Program-made: the position numbers and the translations under genes
NCBI GenBank assembly: GCA_022561875.1
Contig: JADFQJ010000001.1
Location: 62,001 to 126,000, forward strand
Source of the DNA: Bacteroidota bacterium
GTDB lineage: Bacteria > Bacteroidota > Bacteroidia > Bacteroidales > VadinHA17
Length of the DNA: 64,000 bases
Reading direction: 5' to 3'
Notes under the pieces: generated by a model
The model's database searches: none
The model's input: only the letters and a program-made list of their open reading frames with translations
Told to the model about the DNA's origin: nothing
Shown here: positions 1 to 8,530 of the stretch, in pieces
How positions within the stretch are numbered: the stretch's first letter is position 1
Layout of the letters: each line of letters starts with the position of its first letter

Positions 1-300
1 TGTCTTAAGTGAAGAATGACTAAAATTTAAAATGTCTAAAATTGACTAAAATTCAAAATGACTAAAATGTTACGAGTTTCGGGCTTGCCACGTTTACCCC
101 ATGAAATTCTTTTCATTTCATCGGGGTGAAATGCGACGCCTGCCCCGCAGGGAAGAATGACCGTGCCGGGGTTAAATTTGAGGCACGAAAGTATTTCACC
201 TTACTTACCCACTCAACTTTAATTACTTTAAACTTCTTACTCTTTTCTTCGTAACTTTAGGCACTTTCAACTTTAGTTCACTTTAAGTACTTCTTCCTCT
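1..300. repeat. Gene-free left edge made of short repeated words and a hairpin
   Basis: No credible gene is present. The word CTAAAAT recurs at 20, 36, 46 and 62. An imperfect hairpin pairs CCCCATGAAAT (97-107) with ATTTCATCGGGG (115-126), with one bulged C. From 216 to 284 the word ACTTT recurs at 216, 225, 254, 263, 270 and 280, and CTTTAGGCA at 255-263 is identical to a 9-nt tandem unit at 7479-7487. Read on the minus strand, 196-220 has words such as TTGAGTGGG and AAGGTGA that also occur at 49410-49440. This looks like degraded tandem-repeat spacer rather than a mobile element. Confidence 0.55.
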
Positions 301-1134
301 TCAATTACCCTGAAACATATCCCTGTTTACTTCCGGTATCAAACCGGAATGTTCAGCTCTTTTATACAACTCCTTTATGGCATCCCTCCCTCTTTCCGTA
401 AGATCATAGGTGAATTCATTTACATATAGGTCAATATGTTTACGGATCACTTCATCTTTCACCGATTGTGCGTGTTTCTTAACATAATCAATTGAGGCCC
501 GGGGATTTTGCTCCGCATAACTCACACTTGCCTGAATGATATGCCCCAATTTCTTTCTTATATCCTCAGGTAAATCCCTCCTGATCATTATTCCGCCGAG
601 CGGGATTGGCAGGTTAGTTTTCTCTTCCCAGTACTCTCCCAGGTCAATTACTTTTTTTAATCCTTTCCGGTAATAAGTAAACCGCGATTCATGGATAATA
701 AGACCAGCATCAGTTTCACCGCTTAATACAGCATCTTCAATATCTGAGAAAAGATATTCCTTTTTCATTTTTACATCAGGGTAAGCAATCCCAAGAAGCA
801 GATTAGCCGTTGTGTATTTACCAGGTATAGCTATAACCAGATCATTTACCTCATCGGGGTATACTTTTTGCTTACTAATGAGGAGAGGACCATTTTTATA
901 TCCGAGGGCGCTCCCGGAATTCAGGATCTTATAATGATCGGAAACATATGCATAAGCATGAAAGCTTAACTTGGTAACATCCGGAATTGATTCGATTGCC
1001 ATTTTATTCAGTTCCTCAACATCAGCCAAAACAGGCTCAAAAGAGATACCCTCAAGGTTGATCCTCTTGTTCACGATAGCATCAAAAATATATGTGTCAT
1101 TCGGGCAGGTTGAAAAGCCAAGTTTCAGTTTCAT
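301..1134 (-). CDS. mqnD: 1,4-dihydroxy-6-naphthoate synthase (MqnD)
   Basis: Converts cyclic dehypoxanthinyl futalosine to 1,4-dihydroxy-6-naphthoate in the futalosine route to menaquinone, the respiratory quinone of Bacteroidota; cytoplasmic. The 277-residue length and the N-terminal motif STCPNDTYIF (residues 8-17) are typical of the family, which has a periplasmic-binding-protein-like fold. There is no signal peptide. It lies 30 nt downstream of mqnB on the same strand, so the two menaquinone genes form one transcription unit. The ATG at 1134 is the only start consistent with the family N-terminus. The family assignment is secure; the other mqn genes are outside the window. Confidence 0.95.
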   Translation of the reverse strand: MKLKLGFSTCPNDTYIFDAIVNKRINLEGISFEPVLADVEELNKMAIESIPDVTKLSFHAYAYVSDHYKILNSGSALGYKNGPLLISKQKVYPDEVNDLVIAIPGKYTTANLLLGIAYPDVKMKKEYLFSDIEDAVLSGETDAGLIIHESRFTYYRKGLKKVIDLGEYWEEKTNLPIPLGGIMIRRDLPEDIRKKLGHIIQASVSYAEQNPRASIDYVKKHAQSVKDEVIRKHIDLYVNEFTYDLTERGRDAIKELYKRAEHSGLIPEVNRDMFQGN

Positions 1135-1164
1135 TACTAAGTCTCTGAATTCTAAAAATATTCA

Positions 1165-1848
1165 CTAACAAATTTTTTCTATAATTTCAAGAAGTGCTTC
1201 ATTAGATGCATTTACAGCCAATCCGACATCCCACAACTTTCTGTTCCTTACCTCAACAAAATTGGATATACCTCTTAATTCCATAAAGGGAATATTTTCC
1301 ATTATACAAATATAGAAAAATGCAGCTCCTTCCATCGATTCAATATCCGGTTTAAATTTTTTACGGTACAAAGAAATTGTTTCGTTGCTGCCGCTCACAC
1401 AATTAACTGTAATTCCCGATACCCGGGGAATATCTTTGATTATTTTTGGATCAAAATCAACAGGATTTACAAGCTTCCCCCCGGAAAAAGGCAGTCTGTC
1501 AGGTGAAACAATCCCTTTCTCAAACAGTGTAAAAAAATCATCTTTATCTTCCACTCCGAGGTCGGCAAATTGCTCGTTTAGTACATGAACCACAGATCCT
1601 ATCCCAAGCTTTTTACTATAACTTCCTGCGATACCTACCTGAATAATAAAGTCGTAAACTTCGCCGGTAATAAATTTCATAAGTAAGTAAGCTGTTGAAA
1701 TGCTTCCAATACCCGTTATCAGCACATTAACATTATGATCTTCAAACTTGTATCTCCTGAGATCAGGTTCAGGCTGTTTTTCCGGTTTAAGCTTACCGAA
1801 TAAAGGTTTTACCTCTTGATGAGTGGCTGAAAGCACCAAAATCTTCAT
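1165..1848 (-). CDS. mqnB: Futalosine hydrolase (MqnB)
   Basis: Hydrolyses futalosine to dehypoxanthinyl futalosine and hypoxanthine, upstream of MqnD in the futalosine menaquinone pathway. The protein is a nucleoside-phosphorylase-fold enzyme: the ITGIGSIS and QVGIAGSY loops and the late ESMEGAA motif, whose Glu contacts the ribose in this superfamily, are all present. The start is placed at the second Met (MKILVLSATHQE), which is the usual N-terminus; the ATG at 1869 would add seven residues with no family support. It could be mistaken for MTA/SAH nucleosidase, but adjacency to mqnD argues for futalosine hydrolase. Confidence 0.92.
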   Translation of the reverse strand: MKILVLSATHQEVKPLFGKLKPEKQPEPDLRRYKFEDHNVNVLITGIGSISTAYLLMKFITGEVYDFIIQVGIAGSYSKKLGIGSVVHVLNEQFADLGVEDKDDFFTLFEKGIVSPDRLPFSGGKLVNPVDFDPKIIKDIPRVSGITVNCVSGSNETISLYRKKFKPDIESMEGAAFFYICIMENIPFMELRGISNFVEVRNRKLWDVGLAVNASNEALLEIIEKIC

Positions 1849-1934
1849 GGTTTTTTTGAAATAAATCAAATAATAGATATCTTGTTTCCCTCATAAATCA
1901 TAAAACTAATTATAATATTTCGAATCGCCTACTT

Positions 1935-1942
1935 TAAATTTG
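1935..1942 (+). promoter_or_regulatory. TAnnTTTG (-7) promoter element of the PTPS-folE-fabD operon
   Basis: TAAATTTG matches the Bacteroidota -7 consensus TAnnTTTG exactly. Only 7 nt separate its last G from the ATG at 1950, so transcription would begin at or next to the start codon. No good -33 TTTG was found 19-21 nt upstream. Confidence 0.6.
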
Positions 1943-1949
1943 TTAACCA

Positions 1950-2363
1950 ATGATTTATTTGACTCGCAGGGAACGTTTTAGTGCTGCTCACCGGATGTTT
2001 AAGAAGGAGTGGTCAGATAATAAAAACCAGGAGGTATTCGGCAATTGTTCCAATCCACACTGGCACGGACATAATTATACTTTGTTCGTTACTGTTAAGG
2101 GAAACATCGGTTCTGAAACCGGGTACCTGGTTAATCTCAAAACATTAAGTTCTATCATCAGGGAAAACGTAGTTCGTAAAATTGACCATAAGAATATGAA
2201 TCTGGAAGTGGATTTTATGGATGGAAAAGTTACTTCAACTGAAAATTTGGCAATATCGATATGGGAAGTTCTGTATCCGAAGGTAAAAATGTTAGGCATT
2301 GAACTTCACAAAATAAAAATTGAAGAAACAGAGAATAACTTTATTGAATATTTTGGAAAATAA
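1950..2363 (+). CDS. 6-pyruvoyl-tetrahydropterin synthase family protein (PTPS-II motif)
   Basis: Acts on 7,8-dihydroneopterin triphosphate, the product of GTP cyclohydrolase I, whose gene follows after 9 nt. The zinc ligands are visible: H14 (FSAAH) and H39/H41 in HGH. The candidate catalytic Cys33 lies in CSNPHWHGH, so five residues separate Cys from HGH. This is the CxxxxxHGH spacing of eukaryotic-type PTPS (biopterin branch), whereas QueD enzymes of the queuosine pathway have CxxxHGH. At 137 residues the length is normal. Automatic annotation would probably call it QueD; the motif and the folE partner suggest a tetrahydropterin or biopterin-like product instead, which is inference. Confidence 0.88.
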   Translation: MIYLTRRERFSAAHRMFKKEWSDNKNQEVFGNCSNPHWHGHNYTLFVTVKGNIGSETGYLVNLKTLSSIIRENVVRKIDHKNMNLEVDFMDGKVTSTENLAISIWEVLYPKVKMLGIELHKIKIEETENNFIEYFGK

Positions 2364-2372
2364 TATCAGCTT

Positions 2373-3008
2373 ATGGAAATTATAAATGAAGGATACGGGA
2401 AAACCCCCGGTAATGGTTATACTAAAGTTGACCAGTGGAATGATGAGAGTACAGAAAAATTATCTTTTCATTATAAGAATATTCTTGATCTTATCGGAGA
2501 AGACTCAAACAGGGAGGGTCTGAAAGGAACTCCTCTTCGTGTTGCAAAAGCTATTCAGTTCCTTACACAAGGATATAACACCGAACCATATGAGATTATC
2601 AAGAGCGCTAAATTCAAAGAAGATTATCAGCAAATGGTATTGGTAAAAGATATTGAATTGTATTCATTATGTGAACATCACATGATACCCTTTTTTGGAA
2701 GAGCACATGTTGGGTATATTCCAAATGGTTATATCACAGGCCTTAGCAAAATTGCACGTGTTGTTGATGTTTTTGCCCGGCGGTTGCAGATACAAGAGCG
2801 TCTAACTGTCCAGATAAGGGACTGTATCCAGGAAACTCTGAATCCTCTAGGTGTAGCAGTTGTTATTGAAGCACAACATATGTGTATGATAATGAGGGGC
2901 ATACAAAAACAGAACTCAGTTACCACTACTTCTGCCTTTACAGGTGAATTCCTCAAAGAACCAACCCGTGAAGAGTTTATTCACCTCATAAGTTCCAAAC
3001 TTCATTAA
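2373..3008 (+). CDS. folE: GTP cyclohydrolase I (FolE)
   Basis: Converts GTP to 7,8-dihydroneopterin triphosphate for folate and other pterins. The zinc site is complete: C100 and H103 in LCEHHM, and C171 in HMCM, with the same spacing as Cys110/His113/Cys181 of the E. coli enzyme. The [11 protein letters not shown] and SAFTGEF segments are also typical. The protein has 211 residues with the usual variable N-terminal arm. It sits 9 nt downstream of the PTPS gene and about 100 nt upstream of fabD on the same strand, so it is probably co-transcribed from 1935. Confidence 0.97.
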   Translation: MEIINEGYGKTPGNGYTKVDQWNDESTEKLSFHYKNILDLIGEDSNREGLKGTPLRVAKAIQFLTQGYNTEPYEIIKSAKFKEDYQQMVLVKDIELYSLCEHHMIPFFGRAHVGYIPNGYITGLSKIARVVDVFARRLQIQERLTVQIRDCIQETLNPLGVAVVIEAQHMCMIMRGIQKQNSVTTTSAFTGEFLKEPTREEFIHLISSKLH

Positions 3009-3111
3009 TTGTTGTATTGCAGTGAGGACGGGTTGCTATTTAGTATAAATCCACGATTAAATGGTATAAAATTGTTTTTTTGCCCTGAAAACCGAAAAAA
3101 ACCTTACCATT

Positions 3112-3987
3112 ATGAAGGCATATATATTCCCGGGCCAGGGAGCCCAGTTTGTCGGAATGGGCAAAGATCTATACGATACCTCAGTACAGGCAAGAGAGAT
3201 GTTTGAAAAAGCTAATGATATTCTGGGTTTTAGAATTACAGATATAATGTTTGATGGTACTGATGAAGAGCTGAAGCAAACAAAGGTTACCCAACCAGCC
3301 ATTTTTCTGCATTCGACGATCCTTTCTGCAACTTTAGGAGAAGATTTTAGACCAGACATGGTTGCGGGCCATTCACTTGGCGAGTTTTCTGCCCTGGTTG
3401 CCAACAAGACCTTATCGTTTGAAGATGGACTAACATTGGTCAGTGAACGGGCAATGGCCATGCAAAAAGCTTGTGAGGTAGAGCCATCCACGATGGCTGC
3501 GATACTGGGACTGGAAGATAAACTGGTTGAACAGGTTTGCAACGAAACGGATGATATTGTTGTTCCTGCAAATTATAACAGTCCCGGTCAGGTTGTAATC
3601 TCCGGATCGATAGCCGGTGTTCGAAGAGCTATGCAGAAACTCCGGGAATATGGAGCTAAAAGGGTTATCCCGCTGAAAGTTGGTGGCGCTTTTCATTCAC
3701 CTCTCATGGTACCTGCAAGAATTAAATTAACAAAATCGATCACACAGACACATTTTTCAATACCTGCTTGTCCTGTTTATCAAAATGCTACTGCCAAACC
3801 TTCAATTGATATTCAGACAATACGGAAAAACTTAATTGACCAGTTAACATCACCGGTTAAATGGACTCAAACTGTTAGAAATATGCTGGCTGACGGAGCT
3901 TCATCATTCACTGAAGTGGGTCCGGGCAAAGTACTCCAGGGGCTGGTTAAGAAAGTTGACCGTAGCGTATATACACAGAGCGTCTGA
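3112..3987 (+). CDS. fabD: Malonyl-CoA:ACP transacylase (FabD)
   Basis: Loads malonyl groups from CoA onto acyl carrier protein for type II fatty-acid synthesis. The N-terminal FPGQGAQ oxyanion motif, the nucleophile S88 in GHSLGE, R113 (SERA) and the catalytic H195 in GGAFHSP are all in place. Its 291 residues are close to the usual FabD length. It follows folE after 103 nt; an A/T-rich tract there might hold an internal promoter, but no clean consensus is visible. An overlapping frame (3009-3206) has no family features. Confidence 0.97.
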   Translation: MKAYIFPGQGAQFVGMGKDLYDTSVQAREMFEKANDILGFRITDIMFDGTDEELKQTKVTQPAIFLHSTILSATLGEDFRPDMVAGHSLGEFSALVANKTLSFEDGLTLVSERAMAMQKACEVEPSTMAAILGLEDKLVEQVCNETDDIVVPANYNSPGQVVISGSIAGVRRAMQKLREYGAKRVIPLKVGGAFHSPLMVPARIKLTKSITQTHFSIPACPVYQNATAKPSIDIQTIRKNLIDQLTSPVKWTQTVRNMLADGASSFTEVGPGKVLQGLVKKVDRSVYTQSV

Positions 3988-3996
3988 GCGGAAGGG

Positions 3997-4015
3997 CAGG
4001 TTACACGTTAACCTG
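3997..4015. terminator. Weak hairpin between convergent fabD and the PEP-synthase-like gene
   Basis: CAGGTTA (3997-4003) and TAACCTG (4009-4015) form a perfect 7-bp stem with a 5-nt loop just after the fabD stop. No T-tract follows, so intrinsic termination is uncertain. Confidence 0.35.
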
Positions 4016-4128
4016 GAAAATTCGCATATTTAATTATTTGAATAAAAACGTATTGGGTTGTTTGCTGTCATCCTATTTAGTAGGGTATTGAAGATTAACC
4101 CTGTATTTTAAATAAAAAATGTTAAAGT

Positions 4129-7100
4129 TCATGTATCCTTATTTCTATTTCCCTTTCCTGGTTTATAAATAACGCCCTTCCTGTTTTTTCCGTCAATAAT
4201 AACAAGCAGAGGATCAGAAAACTTTATATGGCGAATAAAATCATCTTCATATACGGCTTCCATGCTATCCAGAAATTTAGTATCATAAAAACCATCATTC
4301 ATAAAGGGATTTATGGTAAAATATCCAACCCTGAAAGAGGTAAGATTCTGGAAGAAATGTGTTCCCTGGCTTGGATCGATCCTGTAGTTTTCCAATCCCG
4401 ATTCCACGATTATCCTTGCCTGTGATATTTGAGCCCATTTTGTGGGTATCCCCAGCCAATGATCAGTTGAGCCCCATCGCCCGGGCCCTGTCAGAATGTA
4501 GTTCTTACCCTCACCGGCAAACTTTGTATTTAATTTCTCAATATCATCGGCTATCTTTTCGTTAAAAGAGGCATCAAAAGCGCCGGGTTTTACATATACA
4601 AGATCACGAATTCCTTTTAAAACTCCATTTCCCAGAGCAGAATCAGAAATTATGATTGTATCTTCACTCTTAATATCATCAAGAACAATGGAATCAAATT
4701 GTTCATCATTAACTATCGGTCTTATCTGTAAAAAATTAAACTCCTTAGGAGATCCTTCAGATGTATCCATGTTTACAGCAAACTCTATCTCGATAGGATT
4801 ATTCATTTGACTTTGACCAATCTCAAGAAGATCTTTAATTATCTCAGCCAGAGGGAATGAATTGTGTTCCAGAATACTGGAAAACGTTATTACCGGTTTA
4901 CCTGAACCGGAATATCCATTCCGCAGAATATTATTCTCAAAATCGAATGTTGAAGCCACCCATTTCAGAGTATTGTCATTTTTTGCTTCCCTGACAGGTA
5001 AACTTAGAATATTAATTCCATCATCAACTGAAGGAACAAAACTATCCATATTGAGATCAAGCGCAAGAAACTGCTTTTGTGATTCTCTAAGGGCCAACTC
5101 CGGTGTTGATAACTGAAAAATTTTACGAGGGTATTTAGGAGAGAAGCGAAGAGTGGCGCCACCTTCCACAACCAGCTTACCGAGTCCCATTGCAACATTG
5201 GCGATTCCATCTTCAGGCTTTTCAGATCCGACAGGATAGAAGTTAAGTGACCTTGCCACACCTGAAATTGTCGGATAAAATCGATTGTTATATTGATTCC
5301 CACAAACCTCCTGCAATATTATTCCCATTTTTTCTTCATCAATAACGTTAGCTGTTGCTGCCATATATGCTTTACTGCTCTTGAAATAAACCGAAGCATA
5401 TACCTGTTTAATGGCATCAGCAAGCTTTGCAACCATCACCTTGCTATCATGATGCGGAGGAATCATATAGGTGGAGTAAATACCGGCAAACGGCTGGTAA
5501 TGTGAATCTTCTAACTTGCCTGAAGACCTTACAGCGATGGGGATATTTTTCGATATCTTAAGAAAAACCTTTATATCCTGGTAAATCCAACGTGGTAATT
5601 CAGCTTTGGTAAAATATTGAAGTATCTCATCATCAGCAAGATCAGACAATCCGATTTTGTACAGATCGTTATTTTCCATAAACTCATCAAAGACATCTGT
5701 GCTTAAAACCACTGTCCTTGGAATATTGATCACAACATCCTTATATTTATTGAAAAGTTTTTTCTCCTTTATGAGGGAATTGACAAAAGCAAGCCCCCTG
5801 GCTTTACCCCCGATTGAACCCTCGCCTATTCGTGAAAAAACCGAATATTCATCATATGTTGTCCTTTCAAATTTTGCAATAACTCCACGACCCTTACCAA
5901 AACGAAAGCTGGAAATAGTCATGTCCAAAAATTTCCTGATCTCATTAAGCGAGCTGAAATCGTCCTTGCTCAAATACTTGAACATTTGTGCAATTGGAAA
6001 TAATGCTCTTGCATTCAGCCATTTTGAAAAATGATCACGGCTTGTATGATATTCAAGGCTATTATCAGGGATACTCAAAAGAACCTGCTGGAAATCCTGA
6101 AGGTTAGCAGCTCTTGCAATTTCCTTTTTCGTATCAGGATCACGGAAAATAAAAGGCCCAAAGGCCAGATTTTGTATTATGAAATTCCGCAATTCAATTA
6201 AAAGATTTTTTGAATCCTTGTATAAGAAATCCACATTCATTTCTTTTGCAATCTTCTCATACTTACTGTTTGAAGACTGTAGAACAAATGGCATGTTTAC
6301 ATTGTCTTGCTTAACAAGTTTACATAACCTGATCCCTGCTTTAGCATCCCTTCTACCTTTCCGATTAAAGCTAATATCTGAAATAATACCAAGAACATTG
6401 TATTTGTATTTTTCATACAATTCTACAGCTTCTTCGAAAGTAGTTGCAAGCAGGATCTTTGGTCTGCCTCTCATTCTCATCATAACCTGGTGCTCATTCA
6501 GGGCTTCCTTCTGAAACTCTTTTGACTGATTAAGAATGATCGTATACAGATTGGGCAAGTAAGAGGATACAAACCGAATAGAATTTTCAACAAGGATGAT
6601 AGCCTGAACACCTATTTTAACAATGTCATGTTCAGCGTTCATCTTATCTTCAATAAGCTTAATTATTGCCAACAGAAGATTAGCATTACCAAGCCAGCAA
6701 AAAACATAATCAATGGCACTCAGGTCTTCTTTATTTATCCGCACCGACACTTCCCTTGAAAAATATGTCAGAACAACAATTGGAATGTTTTCATAGACTC
6801 TTTTTATCTGCCTGCCTAATTCAAAGGTATCTATATCCCCTTTGCCCAACATTGCAATAACAAGATCTATATTTTCTTCCTTCAATCGCTGAAAGGCTTT
6901 CTCCGCAGAATCGACCTGAATAAAAACCGGCGGATACCGCAAATTCAGAGATACATATTCTATAAATATCCGTTCATCGATCCTTCCATCTTCCTCGAGC
7001 ATAAAAGCATCGTAATTACTACAGACCAATAACACTTTATGAATCCGGGTTTGCATCAATAAGTTGAAGGAAGTATCACTGAAATCAAATCCATAATATT

Positions 7101-7167
7101 CTAACAATCCCTTCTTGCCAAAACATTTACGATCAGTGATTATTTTTTTACGATTGTTTTTACTCAT
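4129..7167 (-). CDS. Receiver-domain protein with PEP-synthase-type ATP-grasp domain
   Basis: A 1012-residue cytoplasmic protein of a conserved Bacteroidota family usually labelled PEP/pyruvate-binding protein. Residues about 40-175 form a degenerate receiver-like domain without the phospho-acceptor Asp. Residues about 235-330 form a second one with D264, S298/S299 and K317 in the positions of an active response-regulator site. Residues about 445-840 are the ATP-grasp domain of PEP synthase/PPDK (GSIGGKARG 450-458, AVRSSGKLED 545-554, a closing LQIRPI). A conserved C-terminal block with GPGRWGSTDHWLGIP follows. The phosphohistidine swivel domain and PEP/pyruvate barrel are absent, so ordinary PEP synthase activity is not expected. 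It is a single-gene unit, convergent with fabD. The substrate is unknown. Confidence 0.85.
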   Translation of the reverse strand: MSKNNRKKIITDRKCFGKKGLLEYYGFDFSDTSFNLLMQTRIHKVLLVCSNYDAFMLEEDGRIDERIFIEYVSLNLRYPPVFIQVDSAEKAFQRLKEENIDLVIAMLGKGDIDTFELGRQIKRVYENIPIVVLTYFSREVSVRINKEDLSAIDYVFCWLGNANLLLAIIKLIEDKMNAEHDIVKIGVQAIILVENSIRFVSSYLPNLYTIILNQSKEFQKEALNEHQVMMRMRGRPKILLATTFEEAVELYEKYKYNVLGIISDISFNRKGRRDAKAGIRLCKLVKQDNVNMPFVLQSSNSKYEKIAKEMNVDFLYKDSKNLLIELRNFIIQNLAFGPFIFRDPDTKKEIARAANLQDFQQVLLSIPDNSLEYHTSRDHFSKWLNARALFPIAQMFKYLSKDDFSSLNEIRKFLDMTISSFRFGKGRGVIAKFERTTYDEYSVFSRIGEGSIGGKARGLAFVNSLIKEKKLFNKYKDVVINIPRTVVLSTDVFDEFMENNDLYKIGLSDLADDEILQYFTKAELPRWIYQDIKVFLKISKNIPIAVRSSGKLEDSHYQPFAGIYSTYMIPPHHDSKVMVAKLADAIKQVYASVYFKSSKAYMAATANVIDEEKMGIILQEVCGNQYNNRFYPTISGVARSLNFYPVGSEKPEDGIANVAMGLGKLVVEGGATLRFSPKYPRKIFQLSTPELALRESQKQFLALDLNMDSFVPSVDDGINILSLPVREAKNDNTLKWVASTFDFENNILRNGYSGSGKPVITFSSILEHNSFPLAEIIKDLLEIGQSQMNNPIEIEFAVNMDTSEGSPKEFNFLQIRPIVNDEQFDSIVLDDIKSEDTIIISDSALGNGVLKGIRDLVYVKPGAFDASFNEKIADDIEKLNTKFAGEGKNYILTGPGRWGSTDHWLGIPTKWAQISQARIIVESGLENYRIDPSQGTHFFQNLTSFRVGYFTINPFMNDGFYDTKFLDSMEAVYEDDFIRHIKFSDPLLVIIDGKNRKGVIYKPGKGNRNKDT

Positions 7168-7349
7168 CGTTATTCCAGGTAATTGGCACTTGTAAGAAAA
7201 CAGATAATAATTAATAATAAAAATAACTGATTTCTTTCAGAATGCCTAATTGCTTTTACTATTCATGGTAACCTGACAAGTAAATATTTCAAAAGAATCA
7301 AGGCCAAATAAAGCAGATGAATTTACCGCTGCAATAAATATATTGTGTT
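7168..7349. other. A/T-rich spacer upstream of the receiver/ATP-grasp gene
   Basis: No ORF, RNA gene or clean promoter consensus was recognised here; the promoter of the 7167 gene must lie in this stretch. Confidence 0.4.
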
Positions 7350-7505
7350 GCAGTGAGGCAGTGATGTAGTGTTGAAAAGTTTATTTGTTGATTTGTTGAT
7401 GAGTTGATTTGTAAGAACAGATATAATCTATTTGTAAATTAGAATATAGGTAACTAATTAGTACTTAAACTTTAGGCGCTTTAGGCATTTTAGTCACTTC
7501 TTTAT
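7350..7505. repeat. Cluster of three different 8-9 nt tandem repeats
   Basis: Three unrelated micro-arrays occur within 160 bp: GCAGTGAG/GCAGTGAT/GTAGTGTT (8 nt, 7350-7373), TTTGTTGA/TTTGTTGA/TGAGTTGA (8 nt, 7384-7407) and CTTTAGGCG/CTTTAGGCA/TTTTAGTCA (9 nt, 7470-7496). The last array shares CTTTAGGCA with 255-263 and ends just downstream of the korB stop. Confidence 0.7.
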
Positions 7506-7512
7506 TTTTTTA

Positions 7513-8529
7513 TTACAATTCCCATGTACTTCCGCTATTCAACAGATCATCAACACATTTTATCTTCGCTTTTGCTCTTATTTCCTCCATTTGATGGTTT
7601 ACTTCAGAATCATATGTTTGGGCGTCAACGCTTCTGATAATGCCAAGTGCAACAGGGTAATCAGGGTGTTGCATATTTGCCAGCATCAGGTGTATTCCCG
7701 GGTTTTTCTCTTTTGCATTATGGACCAGTATGTCATCCTTGGTTATCCCATTTTCGCCAATCTGAACTGCTTTCAATTTATTATCTTTCAGAATGATACC
7801 TTTATCGCTATTTTTTCCAAAGATCATTGGTTCATCATGGTGCAGAATTAATTGTCTGTTCTCTTTCTCATCTTTATCAGTAAGATAATTATAGATTTTA
7901 TCATTGAAGATAACGCAATTCTGAAGTACTTCAACAACAGATGTGCCTTCATACCTGCCTGCTTCGATATAAATTTCTGTAGATAGTTTCACACTACTAT
8001 CTATGGTTCTTGCAAAAAATTTCCCCTGAGCACCAATTACCAGTTCCCCCGGGTTAAATGGTTCTTCAACTGTTCCATATGGTGATGTTTTTGTTACAAA
8101 TCCTCTGTTAGAGGTAGGTGAATACTGTCCTTTAGTAAGACCATAGATTTGATTGTTGAAAAGGATGATATTGATATTAACATTCCTGCGAATAGTATGA
8201 ATAAAATGATTTCCTCCAATAGCAAGAGCATCTCCATCACCTGTAATTTGCCATACACTTAGTTCGGGATTAGCAATTTTTACACCGGAGGCAATAGCCG
8301 AAGCCCGTCCATGAATTCCATGAAATCCATAAGTACTCATATAATATGGGAAGCGGGAAGAACAACCGATACCTGAAACAAATGCGAGATTTTCTTTTGG
8401 AATATTCAATTCAACCAGAGCACGCTGAATCGCATTCATAATAGCATGATCCCCACATCCCGGGCACCAACGGGCATCCTGATCACTCCTTAATTCCTTA
8501 ACTGTGAGTTTATATGTTGTGTCAGACAT
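7513..8529 (-). CDS. korB: 2-oxoacid (2-oxoglutarate) ferredoxin oxidoreductase, beta subunit
   Basis: Catalytic thiamine-diphosphate subunit of the enzyme that interconverts 2-oxoglutarate and succinyl-CoA with ferredoxin, central to anaerobic or reductive TCA metabolism. The N-terminal WCPGCGDH motif and the ThDP/Mg site (ITGDGDALAIGGNH followed by NNQIYGLTKGQ) are clear. The 338-residue length is normal. It begins 1 nt after korA ends, so the two are translationally linked. The exact oxoacid cannot be read from sequence alone; 2-oxoglutarate is the usual substrate for this two-gene architecture. Confidence 0.93.
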   Translation of the reverse strand: MSDTTYKLTVKELRSDQDARWCPGCGDHAIMNAIQRALVELNIPKENLAFVSGIGCSSRFPYYMSTYGFHGIHGRASAIASGVKIANPELSVWQITGDGDALAIGGNHFIHTIRRNVNINIILFNNQIYGLTKGQYSPTSNRGFVTKTSPYGTVEEPFNPGELVIGAQGKFFARTIDSSVKLSTEIYIEAGRYEGTSVVEVLQNCVIFNDKIYNYLTDKDEKENRQLILHHDEPMIFGKNSDKGIILKDNKLKAVQIGENGITKDDILVHNAKEKNPGIHLMLANMQHPDYPVALGIIRSVDAQTYDSEVNHQMEEIRAKAKIKCVDDLLNSGSTWEL

Positions 8530-8530
8530 T

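Noticed and set aside
3009..3206. 65-codon open frame between folE and fabD
   Set aside because: It overlaps the true fabD start in another frame and has no signal, domain or promoter of its own.
3057..3542. 161-codon open frame on the minus strand
   Set aside because: It is antisense to fabD, including its active-site region, and is not a family protein.
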